Positions 53,174-63,277 of a stretch of DNA of 64,000 bases are shown here, piece by piece. The notes beneath the pieces were generated by a model. It had not been told where the DNA came from. It saw only the letters and a program-made list of their open reading frames with translations, and did not search any database. A program made the position numbers and the translations under genes. Source of the stretch: Hoeflea algicola (GTDB lineage: Bacteria; Pseudomonadota; Alphaproteobacteria; Rhizobiales; Rhizobiaceae); NCBI RefSeq assembly GCF_026619415.1, contig NZ_JAOVZR010000001.1:2480001-2544000 (forward strand), read 5' to 3'. How positions within the stretch are numbered: the stretch's first letter is position 1; each line of letters opens with the position of its first letter.

Positions 53174-54157
53174 ATGAGTTTGCTAATTACCGGTGGAAAC
53201 GGCCACGTCGGCAGCACCATTGTTAAGATGGCAGCCGCCACAGGGCGGGATGTGGTGGCGCTGGTGCGTGACCCGTCGCGCGTTCCAGCCAATCTGATAG
53301 CCGAATCCGGCTCGTCCGTTAAATGGGTTGCCTGCGATCTCACGGACCCCTTCCAGATTGCTGCAATTGCCGCTGAACATGACATCGACCGCTGCATTCA
53401 TTCTGGCGCGGTTCCCAACCAGAAGCTTGCGGTTGCCGCACCCTGGCAGACTGTCCAGACCAATATCGGAGCGACCGCAGCCTTGCTTGAAGTGGCGCGG
53501 CGGCAGGGCTGGAAGCGTTTTGTCAATGTCAGCACGGGGTCCGTGTTCCAGACGGAAACGGATTTCGCCAAACCCCTGCTCGAGGATGCGGATGTTTCTC
53601 CGCTAAGCGTCTACAGCGCAACCAAGCATTCGGGCGAACTCATGACACGGATGTATCGTCATGACTACGGCTTGTCGGCGGCAAGCATCCGGATCTCGTT
53701 CATATATGGCCCGCCGCTGGTTCCACTCAGCCGTGATCTGCCGCGCGGACCGATCGTTTCATTGCTGCGCGAAGCGATACTCGGACTGCCGATTAACGAG
53801 CCATCTGGCGGCGATTTCGAAGCCAGTTTCACCTATGTCGATGATGTGGCCAGCGGGTTACTCGCAGCCGTCGATGCGGCCAGCCTCAATCATCACGTCT
53901 ACCATCTGGGCAATGGCCAGAACTGGAATACGTTTGCCGTGGTCGATGCCATTCGCGACGCCGTGCCCGGCGCGCAGATCACCGTGGGGCCGGGCACCGA
54001 GCCATGGACAACCTACAACCCCATGCGCGGGCCGCTTTCAGGGACCCGTCTGGCAGAGGATACGGGTTTTGTCAGCCAGTACCCGCTCGAGAAAGGCGTT
54101 CGCGCTTTTGCCGAATGGATGCGCGCTAACCCGGAGAAGATCGGTCGCAAGCGATAG
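53174..54157 (+). CDS. NAD-dependent epimerase/dehydratase (second)
   Basis: A 327-aa extended SDR protein with LLITGGNGHVGSTIVKMA at the N-terminus and the active-site motif YSATKHSGELM; NVSTGSVF holds the third catalytic residue. The ATG at 53174 has GAGGG 7 nt upstream, better than the ATG at 53168. It resembles uronate/sugar-acid dehydrogenases and 4-epimerases in length. It closes the plus-strand three-gene group; 277 nt without a supported feature follow before etfA. Confidence 0.84.
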   Translation: MSLLITGGNGHVGSTIVKMAAATGRDVVALVRDPSRVPANLIAESGSSVKWVACDLTDPFQIAAIAAEHDIDRCIHSGAVPNQKLAVAAPWQTVQTNIGATAALLEVARRQGWKRFVNVSTGSVFQTETDFAKPLLEDADVSPLSVYSATKHSGELMTRMYRHDYGLSAASIRISFIYGPPLVPLSRDLPRGPIVSLLREAILGLPINEPSGGDFEASFTYVDDVASGLLAAVDAASLNHHVYHLGNGQNWNTFAVVDAIRDAVPGAQITVGPGTEPWTTYNPMRGPLSGTRLAEDTGFVSQYPLEKGVRAFAEWMRANPEKIGRKR

Positions 54158-54434
54158 CGTGATCACACATCAGGGTTGGCCTGCCGCGGCTTTGCCGGCT
54201 TATGCGGGCCGACCCTATGATTGTGAGGCTTGCCTCCTGCATGCGCCGCTGATTTTTCGTTTTGGCGACCAACGCAGACTGTCCGGAGCGCAGATCATCA
54301 AGCTGGCCAGATATCCCCGATGCACCATCCTGCTGCCAAGGGCAAACCAGACTCAACCGCCCGGGCTCGAAAGACGATAACAGCGGCACCGGAGCCAGCG
54401 CGGGCTAAGATGATGAGAAACTGGGCGATAAGTT

Positions 54435-55364
54435 TCACAGCGCCTTTTCAAGTTCGGGCAGAGCCTCGAACAGATCGGCAACCAGGCCGTAGTCGGCGAC
54501 CTGGAAGATCGGCGCTTCCTCGTCCTTGTTGATGGCAACAATAACCTTGGAATCCTTCATGCCGGCCAGGTGCTGGATGGCACCGGAAATACCGCAGGCA
54601 ATGTAGAGATCAGGCGCAACAACCTTGCCGGTCTGGCCGACCTGCCAGTCGTTGGGGGCATAGCCCGCATCAACAGCTGCGCGCGACGCACCAACAGCGG
54701 CACCAAGTTTGTCAGCCACGGGAAGGATGACGCTCTGGAACTTCTCCGAGGAGCCAAGCGCGCGACCACCGGAAATGATGATCTTCGCCGACGTCAGCTC
54801 GGGGCGGTCGCTGGTGGCAATCGCATCCTTGACGAAGGATGACAGGCCGGGATCACCCGCAGCGCTGATGCTTTCAACCGAAGCCGATCCGCCTTCGCCA
54901 GCGGCGGAGAAGGAGGCGGTGCGCACGGTGATGACACGCTTGGCATCGGTCGAGCGCACGGTCTGCAGCGCGTTGCCGGCATAGATCGGCCGCTTGAAGG
55001 TGTCAGCCGAAATAACCTCAATGATGTCGGAAATCTGCATGACATCGAGAAGTGCTGCGATCCGGGGCATGACGTTCTTGCCCGACGTGGTGGCGGGTGC
55101 CATCAGCGTGTCGTAGTCGCCGGCAAGCGAAACAGCCAGCGCTGCCAGCGGTTCGGCAAGCCGGTTGGCATATTCGTCACCCTCGGCGTGCAGCACCTTG
55201 GATACGCCATCGAGCTTGGCGGCGGCATCGGCTGCTGCCTTGGCATCCTTGCCTGCAACCAGGACATGGACGTCGCCACCGATCTGGGTGGCGGCACTGA
55301 CGGCCTTGGCGGTCTGGTCGGACAGCGAGGCGTGATCGTGTTCGGCAATAATGAGAATGGCCAT
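54435..55364 (-). CDS. etfA: Electron transfer flavoprotein alpha subunit
   Basis: A 309-aa FAD-binding subunit. The C-terminal FAD region shows [45 protein letters not shown] and [16 protein letters not shown], all diagnostic. With EtfB it carries electrons from flavin dehydrogenases to the quinone pool. It lies 23 nt after etfB at the end of the minus-strand operon. Confidence 0.95.
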   Translation of the reverse strand: MAILIIAEHDHASLSDQTAKAVSAATQIGGDVHVLVAGKDAKAAADAAAKLDGVSKVLHAEGDEYANRLAEPLAALAVSLAGDYDTLMAPATTSGKNVMPRIAALLDVMQISDIIEVISADTFKRPIYAGNALQTVRSTDAKRVITVRTASFSAAGEGGSASVESISAAGDPGLSSFVKDAIATSDRPELTSAKIIISGGRALGSSEKFQSVILPVADKLGAAVGASRAAVDAGYAPNDWQVGQTGKVVAPDLYIACGISGAIQHLAGMKDSKVIVAINKDEEAPIFQVADYGLVADLFEALPELEKAL

Positions 55365-55387
55365 GATAATCTCTTCCTTTCCCGCGC

Positions 55388-56137
55388 TTACAGCACGCCT
55401 GCTTCGTTCTTGAGCTTGTCGACCAGTTCGGCCACTGAGCCGACCTTGACGCCGGCCTTGCGGCCGCCTGGCTCTTCGGTCTTGATCACCTCGAGCCGTG
55501 GCGCGGTGTCGACGCCGTAATCGGCGGCAGTTTTCTTGTCGAGCGGCTTCTTCTTGGCCTTCATGATGTTGGGCAAGGAAGCATAGCGCGGCTCGTTGAG
55601 ACGCAAATCGGTGGTAACAATGGCCGGCAGCTTGACTGAGATGGTCTGCAGGCCGCCATCGACTTCGCGGGTGACGTTGGCCGATCCGTCGCCGATTTCG
55701 ACCTTGGAAGCGAATGTGGCCTGGCTCCAGCCGAGCAATGCCGACAGCATCTGGCCGGTCTGGTTGGCGTCGTCATCGATCGCCTGCTTACCGAGAATGA
55801 CCATGTCGGGGTTTTCCTCGCCGACAATGCCCTTGAGAATCTTGGCAACCGACAGCGGTTCAACCGTGCCTTCGACCTCGACCAGGATTGCCCGGTCAGC
55901 GCCCATGGCCAGTCCGGTGCGCAGCGTTTCCTCGGCCTTGGCCGGGCCGATCGAGACGACGATCACTTCGCTCGCCTTGCCGGCTTCCCTGAGCCGCAAC
56001 GCCTCTTCCACCGCGATCTCGTCAAACGGATTCATCGACATTTTGACATTGGCGAGATCGACGCCGCTGCCATCGGGCTTGACCCGGATCTTGACGTTGT
56101 AGTCAACAACCCGCTTGATCGGCACGAGAATCTTCAT
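55388..56137 (-). CDS. etfB: Electron transfer flavoprotein beta subunit
   Basis: A 249-aa AMP-binding partner of EtfA. Motifs include [35 protein letters not shown], and the recognition helix around [12 protein letters not shown] with [19 protein letters not shown]. EtfAB could accept electrons from the TcuA-like flavoprotein or other dehydrogenases, as well as acyl-CoA dehydrogenases elsewhere. Confidence 0.95.
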   Translation of the reverse strand: MKILVPIKRVVDYNVKIRVKPDGSGVDLANVKMSMNPFDEIAVEEALRLREAGKASEVIVVSIGPAKAEETLRTGLAMGADRAILVEVEGTVEPLSVAKILKGIVGEENPDMVILGKQAIDDDANQTGQMLSALLGWSQATFASKVEIGDGSANVTREVDGGLQTISVKLPAIVTTDLRLNEPRYASLPNIMKAKKKPLDKKTAADYGVDTAPRLEVIKTEEPGGRKAGVKVGSVAELVDKLKNEAGVL

Positions 56138-56200
56138 GAGCGTGTCACCTCTCCGGAAAAGTTAGGGGCTACCCCAGCAAGCAGCCAAGGCCAAAACGCC

Positions 56201-57010
56201 TTACAGTGCCTTGAGCGAGAACCGGACCGATCCCAGGGACCCGAAATCGGCGATGATACGATCTCCCGGAGCAATCGGCACCGGCACCGTGGAACCACCC
56301 GTCGAGACAATATCACCGGCCTTCAGCGTGATGTCTCTCTGGTCGAGCTGATCGCAGAGATCGCGCAAGGCCTCGATCGGATCAGCACGCAATTCACTGG
56401 CAAGATTCTGCCCGACGTCGGTGTCATTGATCTGCAGCGAGATCGGATGCAGCAGAAAATCCACATCCTGCCAACCGGCGACTTCGGCGCCGACGACGAT
56501 CCCAACACCTCCGCCATTGTCGGCTATTGCCGGAAGCGTTCCGCCTTTGAAGGTGCCATTCTTCGGGTATCGATTGCCGATGACTTCGATTGCAGGATGG
56601 AAAGCGACGCGGTCTAGCAACGCGTTCCGAGGGAGTTTCGCTGCGCCGGCGGGAAGATCCTGCAGCAGCCTGAGCGCGAACTCCGCTTCGATCCTGGCGC
56701 CGCCGAAGATACCGGCATCGAGTAAACCATCGGGTTCGAAGCAGGCGCGTGACTTGAAGAGACGCCCGGCGATGATGCCGTCATGTCCTTCCCGCTTTTG
56801 CATTTCGACGCTTGACGCGCCGATCTTCCAGCCTATTGTCAGATCCTCAAGCGCGGCCGCCATCATGTCCTGTACCACATAGGCTTCCGAGCGATTGGCC
56901 GGAAAAACCTCGGGAGCGGGCGGATCGATAACATCGCCTTCGTTCCAGGCACGAACCAGGCGGTCGGCCAGCGAACTGAGTACACTTCGTCTGCTGGATG
57001 TAATCGTCAT
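56201..57010 (-). CDS. 2-keto-4-pentenoate hydratase-family protein
   Basis: A 269-aa enzyme of the MhpD/FAH-related hydratase-decarboxylase group. Indicators are the N-terminal NRSEAYVVQDMMAAAL, WKIGASSVEMQKREG, RIEAEFALRLLQDLP (metal-binding Glu pair) and the C-terminal KAGDIVSTGGSTVPVPIAPGD. It adds water to 2-oxo-4-enoates in meta-cleavage-type pathways or handles similar 2-oxo acids. No ring-cleavage genes are nearby. It lies between the ketopantoate-reductase-like gene and etfB, with gaps of 63-84 nt. Confidence 0.85.
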   Translation of the reverse strand: MTITSSRRSVLSSLADRLVRAWNEGDVIDPPAPEVFPANRSEAYVVQDMMAAALEDLTIGWKIGASSVEMQKREGHDGIIAGRLFKSRACFEPDGLLDAGIFGGARIEAEFALRLLQDLPAGAAKLPRNALLDRVAFHPAIEVIGNRYPKNGTFKGGTLPAIADNGGGVGIVVGAEVAGWQDVDFLLHPISLQINDTDVGQNLASELRADPIEALRDLCDQLDQRDITLKAGDIVSTGGSTVPVPIAPGDRIIADFGSLGSVRFSLKAL

Positions 57011-57094
57011 TGTGACACCTCTGTGCTTTTGGTAACCGGCTCACACAAGCCTCTGCGTGACCTGCTTAAATGGATGGACGAACCCGGTCTGCTT

Positions 57095-58087
57095 TCACGA
57101 AACGGAGGGAATAGTGCCGTTCAGATAACGTGTTTCCATGCCTTTGATGATGGCCGAGAGCGTATCGAGAGTGGGAGTATGGACGCCAAACTTGCGTCCT
57201 GATTCGATTACCGGGCCGTAAATATGATCAATCTCGGTTTTGCGGTGCCGCTCGAGGTCCATGCGGATGGACGACTTGGTGTCGCCGCCACCTTCCCTGC
57301 CGGTCAGCATGGCGAGGATCGAGTCTCGATCCTCGATAGTAAGGGCTACTCCGGAAGCTTTGGCCACGGCCATTGCCTCGTCGATGGAGCGCAGGACCAC
57401 GGTGCGAAAACCGGCATCACTCATAATCTGGTGCTGGGTGAGATCGGTAACGCCCGAAAGCGCGCCCAAACCGATATTGCCCAATAACTTGGTCCACATC
57501 TCGCGCCGGATATCGGCACTTGCCGTTACGTTGAGTGCAGATTTCGAGAAAGCAGCCGCAATCTGGTTTGTGCGGTCGGAAACCCCACCGCCCATTTCAC
57601 CGATATAGGATGGCAGGTGCATATCGTTGTAGCAAAGGATAACCCCTGGCTCGAGCAGCAGCGCACTTGGAACAGCGAGGCCTCCGAGCACATTTTCGGC
57701 ACCGACAATGTCCGAAATCACCTCTTCATTGCCCAACCCATTTTGAAAGCTGATGGCAACAGCACCACCCTCGTAAAATAAGTGGCGCGCCTTCGAAACT
57801 GCCTGCGCAGTTTGCATCCCCTTGCATTGCACCAGCACCACATCGGCGCCCTCGATAACCGAGGCATCGGTGGTTGCAGAAATCTCCACGACTTTTTCGC
57901 CCCAGTCTCCTGTCATGCGCAGACCGTTGTCGTTAATTGCTGCGATATGCGCCGCATAGTCATCGACCAGCCAAACATCCAGTCCGCTGGATTTAAGGTG
58001 TCCACCGAAAAGGCAGCCCATCGCCCCGGCGCCTAGGACAACGACCCTGGGCTTGTAATCCACCTGCATGTTATACCCCAACCTCAT
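57095..58087 (-). CDS. Ketopantoate reductase (PanE/ApbA)-family oxidoreductase
   Basis: A 330-aa NADPH-dependent 2-oxoacid reductase. The dinucleotide motif is VVLGAGAMGCLFGGHL; the catalytic lysine lies in REMWTKLLGNIGLGALSGVT. The start at 58087 has GGAG 5 nt upstream; an internal ATG at 58069 is possible. PanE-family paralogues in catabolic operons often act on other 2-hydroxy/2-oxo acids, so the pantothenate role is not assumed. Confidence 0.85.
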   Translation of the reverse strand: MRLGYNMQVDYKPRVVVLGAGAMGCLFGGHLKSSGLDVWLVDDYAAHIAAINDNGLRMTGDWGEKVVEISATTDASVIEGADVVLVQCKGMQTAQAVSKARHLFYEGGAVAISFQNGLGNEEVISDIVGAENVLGGLAVPSALLLEPGVILCYNDMHLPSYIGEMGGGVSDRTNQIAAAFSKSALNVTASADIRREMWTKLLGNIGLGALSGVTDLTQHQIMSDAGFRTVVLRSIDEAMAVAKASGVALTIEDRDSILAMLTGREGGGDTKSSIRMDLERHRKTEIDHIYGPVIESGRKFGVHTPTLDTLSAIIKGMETRYLNGTIPSVS

Positions 58088-58171
58088 TCACGCTCCGCCG
58101 CGAAGCCCAGATTCAACCTGCATTCAGAATCAGGTGACCTGCGGACAGCGCCGCAGGCCGATTTGATTTTG

Positions 58172-59953
58172 TCAGGAGGGCATCCAGGGTTTGCCGAACA
58201 CTGGTTCCTTCGGCGTGATCGGCGGCAATTCCCACGAGCCGGTCGAGGGAGGGCGGATGTCTGCATCCACATGCACGTCGATCAAGGCCGGCCTGTTTGA
58301 CTGCACCGCCTCGCTAAGAATTTGTGCGAAGTCCTGCGAGCGGGTGACCGTATAACCATCGACGCCAGCCGCGCGGGCCCAAGCCGCGAAATCGGGATTA
58401 TAGGGCTTCTTGTCGGGCCCGGAATAGAAGGCTGTCCCGTATTCACGCCCCTCGAAATAGGCGTATTGCAGGTCACGAATCGCGCCCCATGCAAAATTGT
58501 TCCAGACAACCCAGACGACCGGAATATTATATTCCACTGCCGTGCACAGCACGTGCGGAACCATGGTAAAGCCGCCGTCTCCGCAGATTGACACGCAGAC
58601 CCGATCAGGCGCGGCGAGTTTGGCGCCGAGGATCGAACTGGGGCCGAACCCCATCCCGGAATAGCCCCAGGTGTTGAGCATGCTGCGGGGTCTGCGGGCC
58701 TGCCAGAATTGCATGAACCAATTGTGGTGAATACCCGAATCCAGCGAAATGATCGCATCATCGGGCAAGACCGCACGGCAATCGGCGACAATGCGCTCCG
58801 GACGGATCGGCGTGCTGTGCATCTCGAACCCGGGCCGGACGAATGTCTCCCACTCGTTGCGCCATTTCGCAATATCATCCCAAAACGTCTTGCGACGTGG
58901 TTCGGCAGTTACATTCCTGTGCTCGAGCTCGGCCAGGACCTGCAACAGAAACGCCTTTGCATCGGCAAGAATTCCGAGATCCGGCGGATAGTTGCGGCCG
59001 ATTTCCGCGTTGTCCACATCAACGTGGATGAGCTTTGTATGCGGGAAATTCCAGGAATAGCCGGGCTTCCATGACGAGGCGGAGCGATCATCAAAGCGCG
59101 CACCGATCGCCAACACAAGATCTGAATGCCGCCCGGCCTGATTGGCAGCATAGGCGCCGTTGCGACCGATAAACCCGAGCGATAGCGGGTCTTCCATATC
59201 GATGCAGCCCATTCCGTTGGGCGAACTGATGACGGGGATTGAGAGCCATTTAGCCAATTCGCAGAGCTGATCCTGCGCTTCGGAAAGGGCTACGCCGTGA
59301 CCGATGAAGATCACCGGTCGCTCTGCTGCCAACAACATATCGACCACGCGACCGACATCTTCGGCGCCGGCACCACTACGCCGGCTCAGATACCCGTTCC
59401 ACGCCGGCTCCTCGACGACATCCGCCGATTCCATGAACAGGTTATAGGGGATATCCAGGTTGACCGGCCCTGGGCGGCCACTGGTCATCGTGGTCGCCGC
59501 CTGGCGCATGGCAAGCGGAAGCATCTCCACCCGGCTTGGCTGGAAGGACCGCTTAACGACAGGCTTGATGACGTTGTTGAAATCCGCCTGATGGTTCTGG
59601 TTCAGCTCCTGAAACGGACCACGGTTGAACTGCGAGGTCGGGACGTTGGCGGTAATCGACAGGATCGCCGACGAGTCCGTCTGGGCGACGGCCAGTCCCA
59701 TGATCAGGTTTGCGGAACCGGGACCCGTCGAGGTCAGCGTCGCCGCCGGAACGTGGCTTACGCGGAAATATCCATCTGCCATGTGGACAGCCGTCTGCTC
59801 ATGGCGTGGAGACACCAGCTTGACGTCATCCTGTACGTCCCTGAGCGAATCCAGCAGGCCAACATTTCCATGACCGCAGATGCCAAATACATACGGAACT
59901 TTCTCCTTGACCAGGAATTCCGCGATCAGGTCGCCACCTTTTTTAATCGCCAT
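58172..59953 (-). CDS. Thiamine-diphosphate-dependent enzyme, acetolactate synthase-like
   Basis: A 593-aa ThDP enzyme with the three-domain layout of acetolactate synthase/glyoxylate carboligase. The catalytic Glu is in SPRHEQTAVHMADGY; the ThDP/metal motif is CGDGGFTMVPHVLCTAVEY ... WNNFAWG. It joins or decarboxylates 2-oxo acids. With a PanE-like reductase and a 2-oxo-enoate hydratase downstream, it probably acts on a 2-oxo acid in a catabolic route. It is the first gene of the minus-strand operon ending with etfA and has a good promoter at 60145-60173. Confidence 0.88.
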   Translation of the reverse strand: MAIKKGGDLIAEFLVKEKVPYVFGICGHGNVGLLDSLRDVQDDVKLVSPRHEQTAVHMADGYFRVSHVPAATLTSTGPGSANLIMGLAVAQTDSSAILSITANVPTSQFNRGPFQELNQNHQADFNNVIKPVVKRSFQPSRVEMLPLAMRQAATTMTSGRPGPVNLDIPYNLFMESADVVEEPAWNGYLSRRSGAGAEDVGRVVDMLLAAERPVIFIGHGVALSEAQDQLCELAKWLSIPVISSPNGMGCIDMEDPLSLGFIGRNGAYAANQAGRHSDLVLAIGARFDDRSASSWKPGYSWNFPHTKLIHVDVDNAEIGRNYPPDLGILADAKAFLLQVLAELEHRNVTAEPRRKTFWDDIAKWRNEWETFVRPGFEMHSTPIRPERIVADCRAVLPDDAIISLDSGIHHNWFMQFWQARRPRSMLNTWGYSGMGFGPSSILGAKLAAPDRVCVSICGDGGFTMVPHVLCTAVEYNIPVVWVVWNNFAWGAIRDLQYAYFEGREYGTAFYSGPDKKPYNPDFAAWARAAGVDGYTVTRSQDFAQILSEAVQSNRPALIDVHVDADIRPPSTGSWELPPITPKEPVFGKPWMPS

Positions 59954-60144
59954 TAGCTATTTCTCACTCCCATCTCTGGCGGATCCTGGAATGCGACCCG
60001 CTGCCCGAAGTTCTGGTTCCTTAAAATACCGATAGGGCTCTGCCGAAGCGACAGTGTTTGCCGCCCCCCCGGCCTCCCGAAACCCTCAGGCATATTCATG
60101 CTGCCTGTGGTGATCCGCAGTATTCATTTTCCTCTTTGAATTCT

Positions 60145-60173
60145 TTTGTATCCTGATGTATCCTTATTGTCAA
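60145..60173 (-). promoter_or_regulatory. Sigma-70-type promoter with GGATACA repeats
   Basis: On the minus strand TTGACA (60173-60168), a 17-nt spacer and TACAAA (60150-60145) form a near-consensus promoter about 190 nt before the ThDP enzyme gene. Between the boxes GGATACA occurs twice 10 bp apart, one helical turn, a likely regulator site. Confidence 0.65.
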
Positions 60174-60514
60174 CCAAGTGATCTCGAATGGAGATTCATG
60201 GCCTTTTCCGGCCAGATGTAATGTTGACACACGCCCAATGTTCTCCATCGAGGCATTCGATGACATGTTCCCGAAGCCTTCGACCCCGGGCCCACTATTG
60301 TGGGTTTCGATATTCCCACAGACAGCCGCCACACCTTGGCATTGCCACCTCCCGCGATGATCTGGTCGCGTCTGTCTCCAAATAATGGCGTTGGATCATG
60401 GTGGGTGCGAAGGTGCGCACCTGCGTCTGGCTACAAATTCTGACCCATCCGGGGATCATCGCGAATTCATGTCATGCAGGCGCAGCGTTACGGTTCGGGG
60501 TGTCCTTATCATTC
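60174..60514. other. Intergenic stretch without a supported gene
   Basis: Short open frames here have no ribosome-binding sites or recognisable family features. A small hairpin (CCCAC...GTGGG near 60291) is present. With the remnant that follows, this looks like decayed sequence. Confidence 0.4.
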
Positions 60515-60727
60515 TCAATCATTCAGGCCGACCACGGATCTGGCGCTGTATTTTGGCTCGAAACCCAATCGCTCACGCGCGTGCATGAGATCAAATAATG
60601 AGGCAAACGGATTGTCTTCATAGAGCATGTGGTCATTGACCGGAGGCAGGTAACCGAGGAAAGATTTGATCCGGTCCAGCTTTGCGAAAGGCTTGTTGCG
60701 GGTGCAGTCAGAGCGCCAGGATCTCAT
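60515..60727 (-). pseudogene. Remnant of an NAD-dependent epimerase C-terminus
   Basis: A 70-codon frame whose second half reads PPVNDHMLYEDNPFASLFDL, then ARERLGFEPKYSARSVVGLND and a stop. The motif RxxLGFEPxYS is typical of the end of epimerase/dehydratase proteins. No Rossmann N-terminal part is seen upstream, so this is probably a decayed fragment. It is unlike the ends of the two complete epimerases in the window. Confidence 0.45.
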
Positions 60728-60862
60728 ATAGGACCATCGTTGCGGGCGCAGTGCTAACAGCGAAGCCAGAGTTCCCGCCTTTACCGCCGCGGGAACCGAG
60801 ACGCGGCCAATCCATCAGGTTTGGCATCACCCGGTCTCAACCACCTGCAGACTCCGGCCTCA

Positions 60863-61629
60863 TCAATCGACGACGATATAATCAGGATCAAGCAACCGAA
60901 CACCAAACGATATCGTAAAGCAGCAGATAAAATACACGACCGCCATTGTCAGGTATAACGGGTATGGCGCGACGACTGACGAATTGACCAAAGTAACCGC
61001 CCGAAAGAACTCGACCATTCCGATCACGTAAACCAGCGAAGTTGTCTTGAATATGCTGACCAACTGCCCGGCCATTGCCGGAATCATGTTTCGGATCGCT
61101 TGCGGAAGTACGATGTACATAAAAATCTGAGCGCCTCCCAATCCGGTCGCCTTTCCTGCCTGGATTTGTTCATTCGAAACCGAATAGACGCCACCTCTGA
61201 TAACTTCGGCAAGATTGACGCTGGCCAATGCCGTCAAGGCGATGACCGCTGCCCACCAGCTGCTGACATTGAAATTGAAGAAAATTGGTAGCGCCATGTA
61301 AGCCCAGAATATGATGAGCAAGTCCGGAATTCCGCGCACCACTTCGATGATGGCAATGCACAACTGCTTTACGCCGATGGGTCCATACATTCGACCGACA
61401 GCCAGAGGCACCGCGATCACCATTCCAGCGACAATGGACAAGATTGCAAGAACCCAGGACACGCCCAGTGTACGTGCAAGAAACGGAATGGCGTCATAAA
61501 CCACCCCCATCTCCAGTCTCGCACCAACCATATTCCGCTAAGTATTGCGGCAAGAATGGATGTGTACCAAATGAACTCGTTTCTGACCTCTTTACTTGAA
61601 AGAGCTTCGAGGGTTCTACCTGTTGGCAT
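60863..61629 (-). CDS. Polar amino acid ABC transporter permease, apparent N-terminal frameshift
   Basis: The permease core (from WVLAILSIVAG) with its EAA loop NEQIQAGKATGLGGAQIFMYIVLPQ is intact in the frame open from 61531. The natural start seems to be the ATG at 61629 (MPTGRTLEALSSKEVRNEF), overlapping the upstream permease by 14 nt; it leads through a first hydrophobic helix to VRDWRWG, then shifts frame at CCCCC (plus strand 61504-61508). One more base in that run would join WRWG to VVYDAIPF, the usual HisM/GlnP-type order. Either a mutation or a homopolymer error; if real, the truncated protein lacks its first helix. Confidence 0.82.
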
Positions 61630-62266
61630 GATGGAATTTCCTATCCACGATCGACTGCAGAATTGACATCGACACAACGACGACCGCCACGAAACTCAAA
61701 TAGATGAAAGTCGCACCGACCGCGGATTCAACGGCCCTGAAGGTATCGTTGTTGATAAGATTGATTACATACATGATGTCGTAGACAGCGATAATACTTA
61801 CAATAGAAGAGTCTTTTACGACTTGAATATATTGTATTGTAAACGGCGGTATCACTGGGCGTATTGCCTGAGGTATAATGATATACCATATTGCCTTGGC
61901 GTAACTTATCCCGGTGGATTGAGCCGCTTCCAGCTGGCCCGGCGGAACAGATCTGAAGCCAGCCAGGGTGTAGTCGGATATGTAGGAGCTCTGGTGCAGT
62001 ACCAATGCACCGAAACCAGCTGCGAGCGCATCAAAATCCAATACGAAATGCAGAAAGAACAGCTTCACCAAAATCGGCGTATTTCGAAATATCTCGGCAT
62101 AGGCATTGCCTATTCTTCTTATGAAGAATGATGGCATTGCACGCATGCAGCCGGCCAGAACTCCTACCAGCGTAGCGGCGATGATTGAAACAACCGACAG
62201 TTCGGCTGTCAGCAACATGCCGTTTAGAAGATCTTCGCGATAGTCCCATAGTATGAACCAATCCAT
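61616..62266 (-). CDS. Polar amino acid ABC transporter permease
   Basis: A 216-aa His/Glu/Gln/Arg-type permease. It begins MDWFILWDYREDLLNGMLLT and has about five hydrophobic helices; the EAA loop is LEAAQSTGISYAKAIWYIIIPQAIRPVIPP. It pairs with the permease at 60863-61629 and the ATPase at 62367. Base composition is noticeably more A/T-rich than the transporter genes in the first half of the window. Confidence 0.9.
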   Translation of the reverse strand: MDWFILWDYREDLLNGMLLTAELSVVSIIAATLVGVLAGCMRAMPSFFIRRIGNAYAEIFRNTPILVKLFFLHFVLDFDALAAGFGALVLHQSSYISDYTLAGFRSVPPGQLEAAQSTGISYAKAIWYIIIPQAIRPVIPPFTIQYIQVVKDSSIVSIIAVYDIMYVINLINNDTFRAVESAVGATFIYLSFVAVVVVSMSILQSIVDRKFHHANR

Positions 62267-62366
62267 CGCTTACGGAGCAAATGCTCCCCCCTTGCTAACA
62301 GACGCCTTTGCATCGTGTTGTGTTTCCTTGCGGAATATCGACGATCCCTGTTCCGGGTCCCGTCCT

Positions 62367-63128
62367 TCAATGAGAAAGAACCTTGTCGAGGAATGAAACA
62401 AGCCGGCTGTCCACCGGGTTTGAAAAGAACGCGTCCGGCTGGTTCTCCTCGATGATCCTGCCTTCGTGCATGAACACAACGCGATCTGCCACCCGTTTGG
62501 CAAAACCCATTTCATGGGTCACGACCAGCATGGTCATCCCCGCTTCTGCCAGATTGCCCATAACATCAAGCACTTCGCTGATCATCTCGGGATCAAGGGC
62601 CGAAGTGGGTTCGTCGAACAGCATTATCTTCGGCTGCATCGCCAGGGCTCGCGCAATGGCAACGCGTTGCCGCTGACCGCCGGACAATTGCCCGGGATAT
62701 GCATCCTCTTTCTGATGAATTCCCACTTGGTCGAGAAGCTTTCTGGCCGTTTCTTCAGCCTCAGCCCTGTCGATTTTCTTAACAAGTCTTGGAGCCAGCG
62801 TAATGTTATCCAGAACACTGAGATGCGGGTAAAGATTGAACTGCTGAAATACCATCCCGACTTCAGCACGCAGATTGTTAACGTCAATGTTTGCATCGGA
62901 GAGATCGCGACCATCAACAATCATCTCGCCAGTGTTGAACGGCGTCAGGGCATTGATACACCTGATAAGGGTGCTCTTGCCGCATCCGCTCGGTCCGCAA
63001 ATGACAACCACCTCTCCGGAATTGACCGAAAAGTTGATATCTTTGAGCACATGCAAGGCTCCGTAGCTCTTGTTGACTGCGGAAAACTCTATGATGGTAT
63101 TTTCGGGTTTGGACGGCGCTTCGGTCAT
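62367..63128 (-). CDS. Polar amino acid ABC transporter ATP-binding protein
   Basis: A 253-aa ATPase of the GlnQ/HisP group: Walker [10 protein letters not shown], the family-specific [19 protein letters not shown], signature [15 protein letters not shown] and Walker [16 protein letters not shown]. The ATG at 63128 has GGTGGAG 5 nt upstream; longer forms run through the hairpin region. About 100 nt separate it from the first permease gene. Confidence 0.93.
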   Translation of the reverse strand: MTEAPSKPENTIIEFSAVNKSYGALHVLKDINFSVNSGEVVVICGPSGCGKSTLIRCINALTPFNTGEMIVDGRDLSDANIDVNNLRAEVGMVFQQFNLYPHLSVLDNITLAPRLVKKIDRAEAEETARKLLDQVGIHQKEDAYPGQLSGGQRQRVAIARALAMQPKIMLFDEPTSALDPEMISEVLDVMGNLAEAGMTMLVVTHEMGFAKRVADRVVFMHEGRIIEENQPDAFFSNPVDSRLVSFLDKVLSH

Positions 63129-63168
63129 TGCTCTCCACCTGCAGTTTTTGCCAGTTGCGCACCGCTGC

Positions 63169-63195
63169 GCCGACCCTCCGCAAAAGAGGGGCGGC
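63169..63195 (-). repeat. Stem-loop between binding-protein and ATPase genes
   Basis: GCCG-A-CCCTC (63169-63178) pairs with GAGGG-G-CGGC (63186-63195): 9 bp with one mismatch and a 7-nt loop. It sits about 80 nt after the binding-protein stop. No U-tract follows. Confidence 0.5.
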
Positions 63196-63277
63196 TCAGC
63201 AGCTTTCATCTTGCGGTCAATGGACCACTAAACTTGCGCAGACTGGTATACTGCACAAATATTTGAACCTTATTGGA

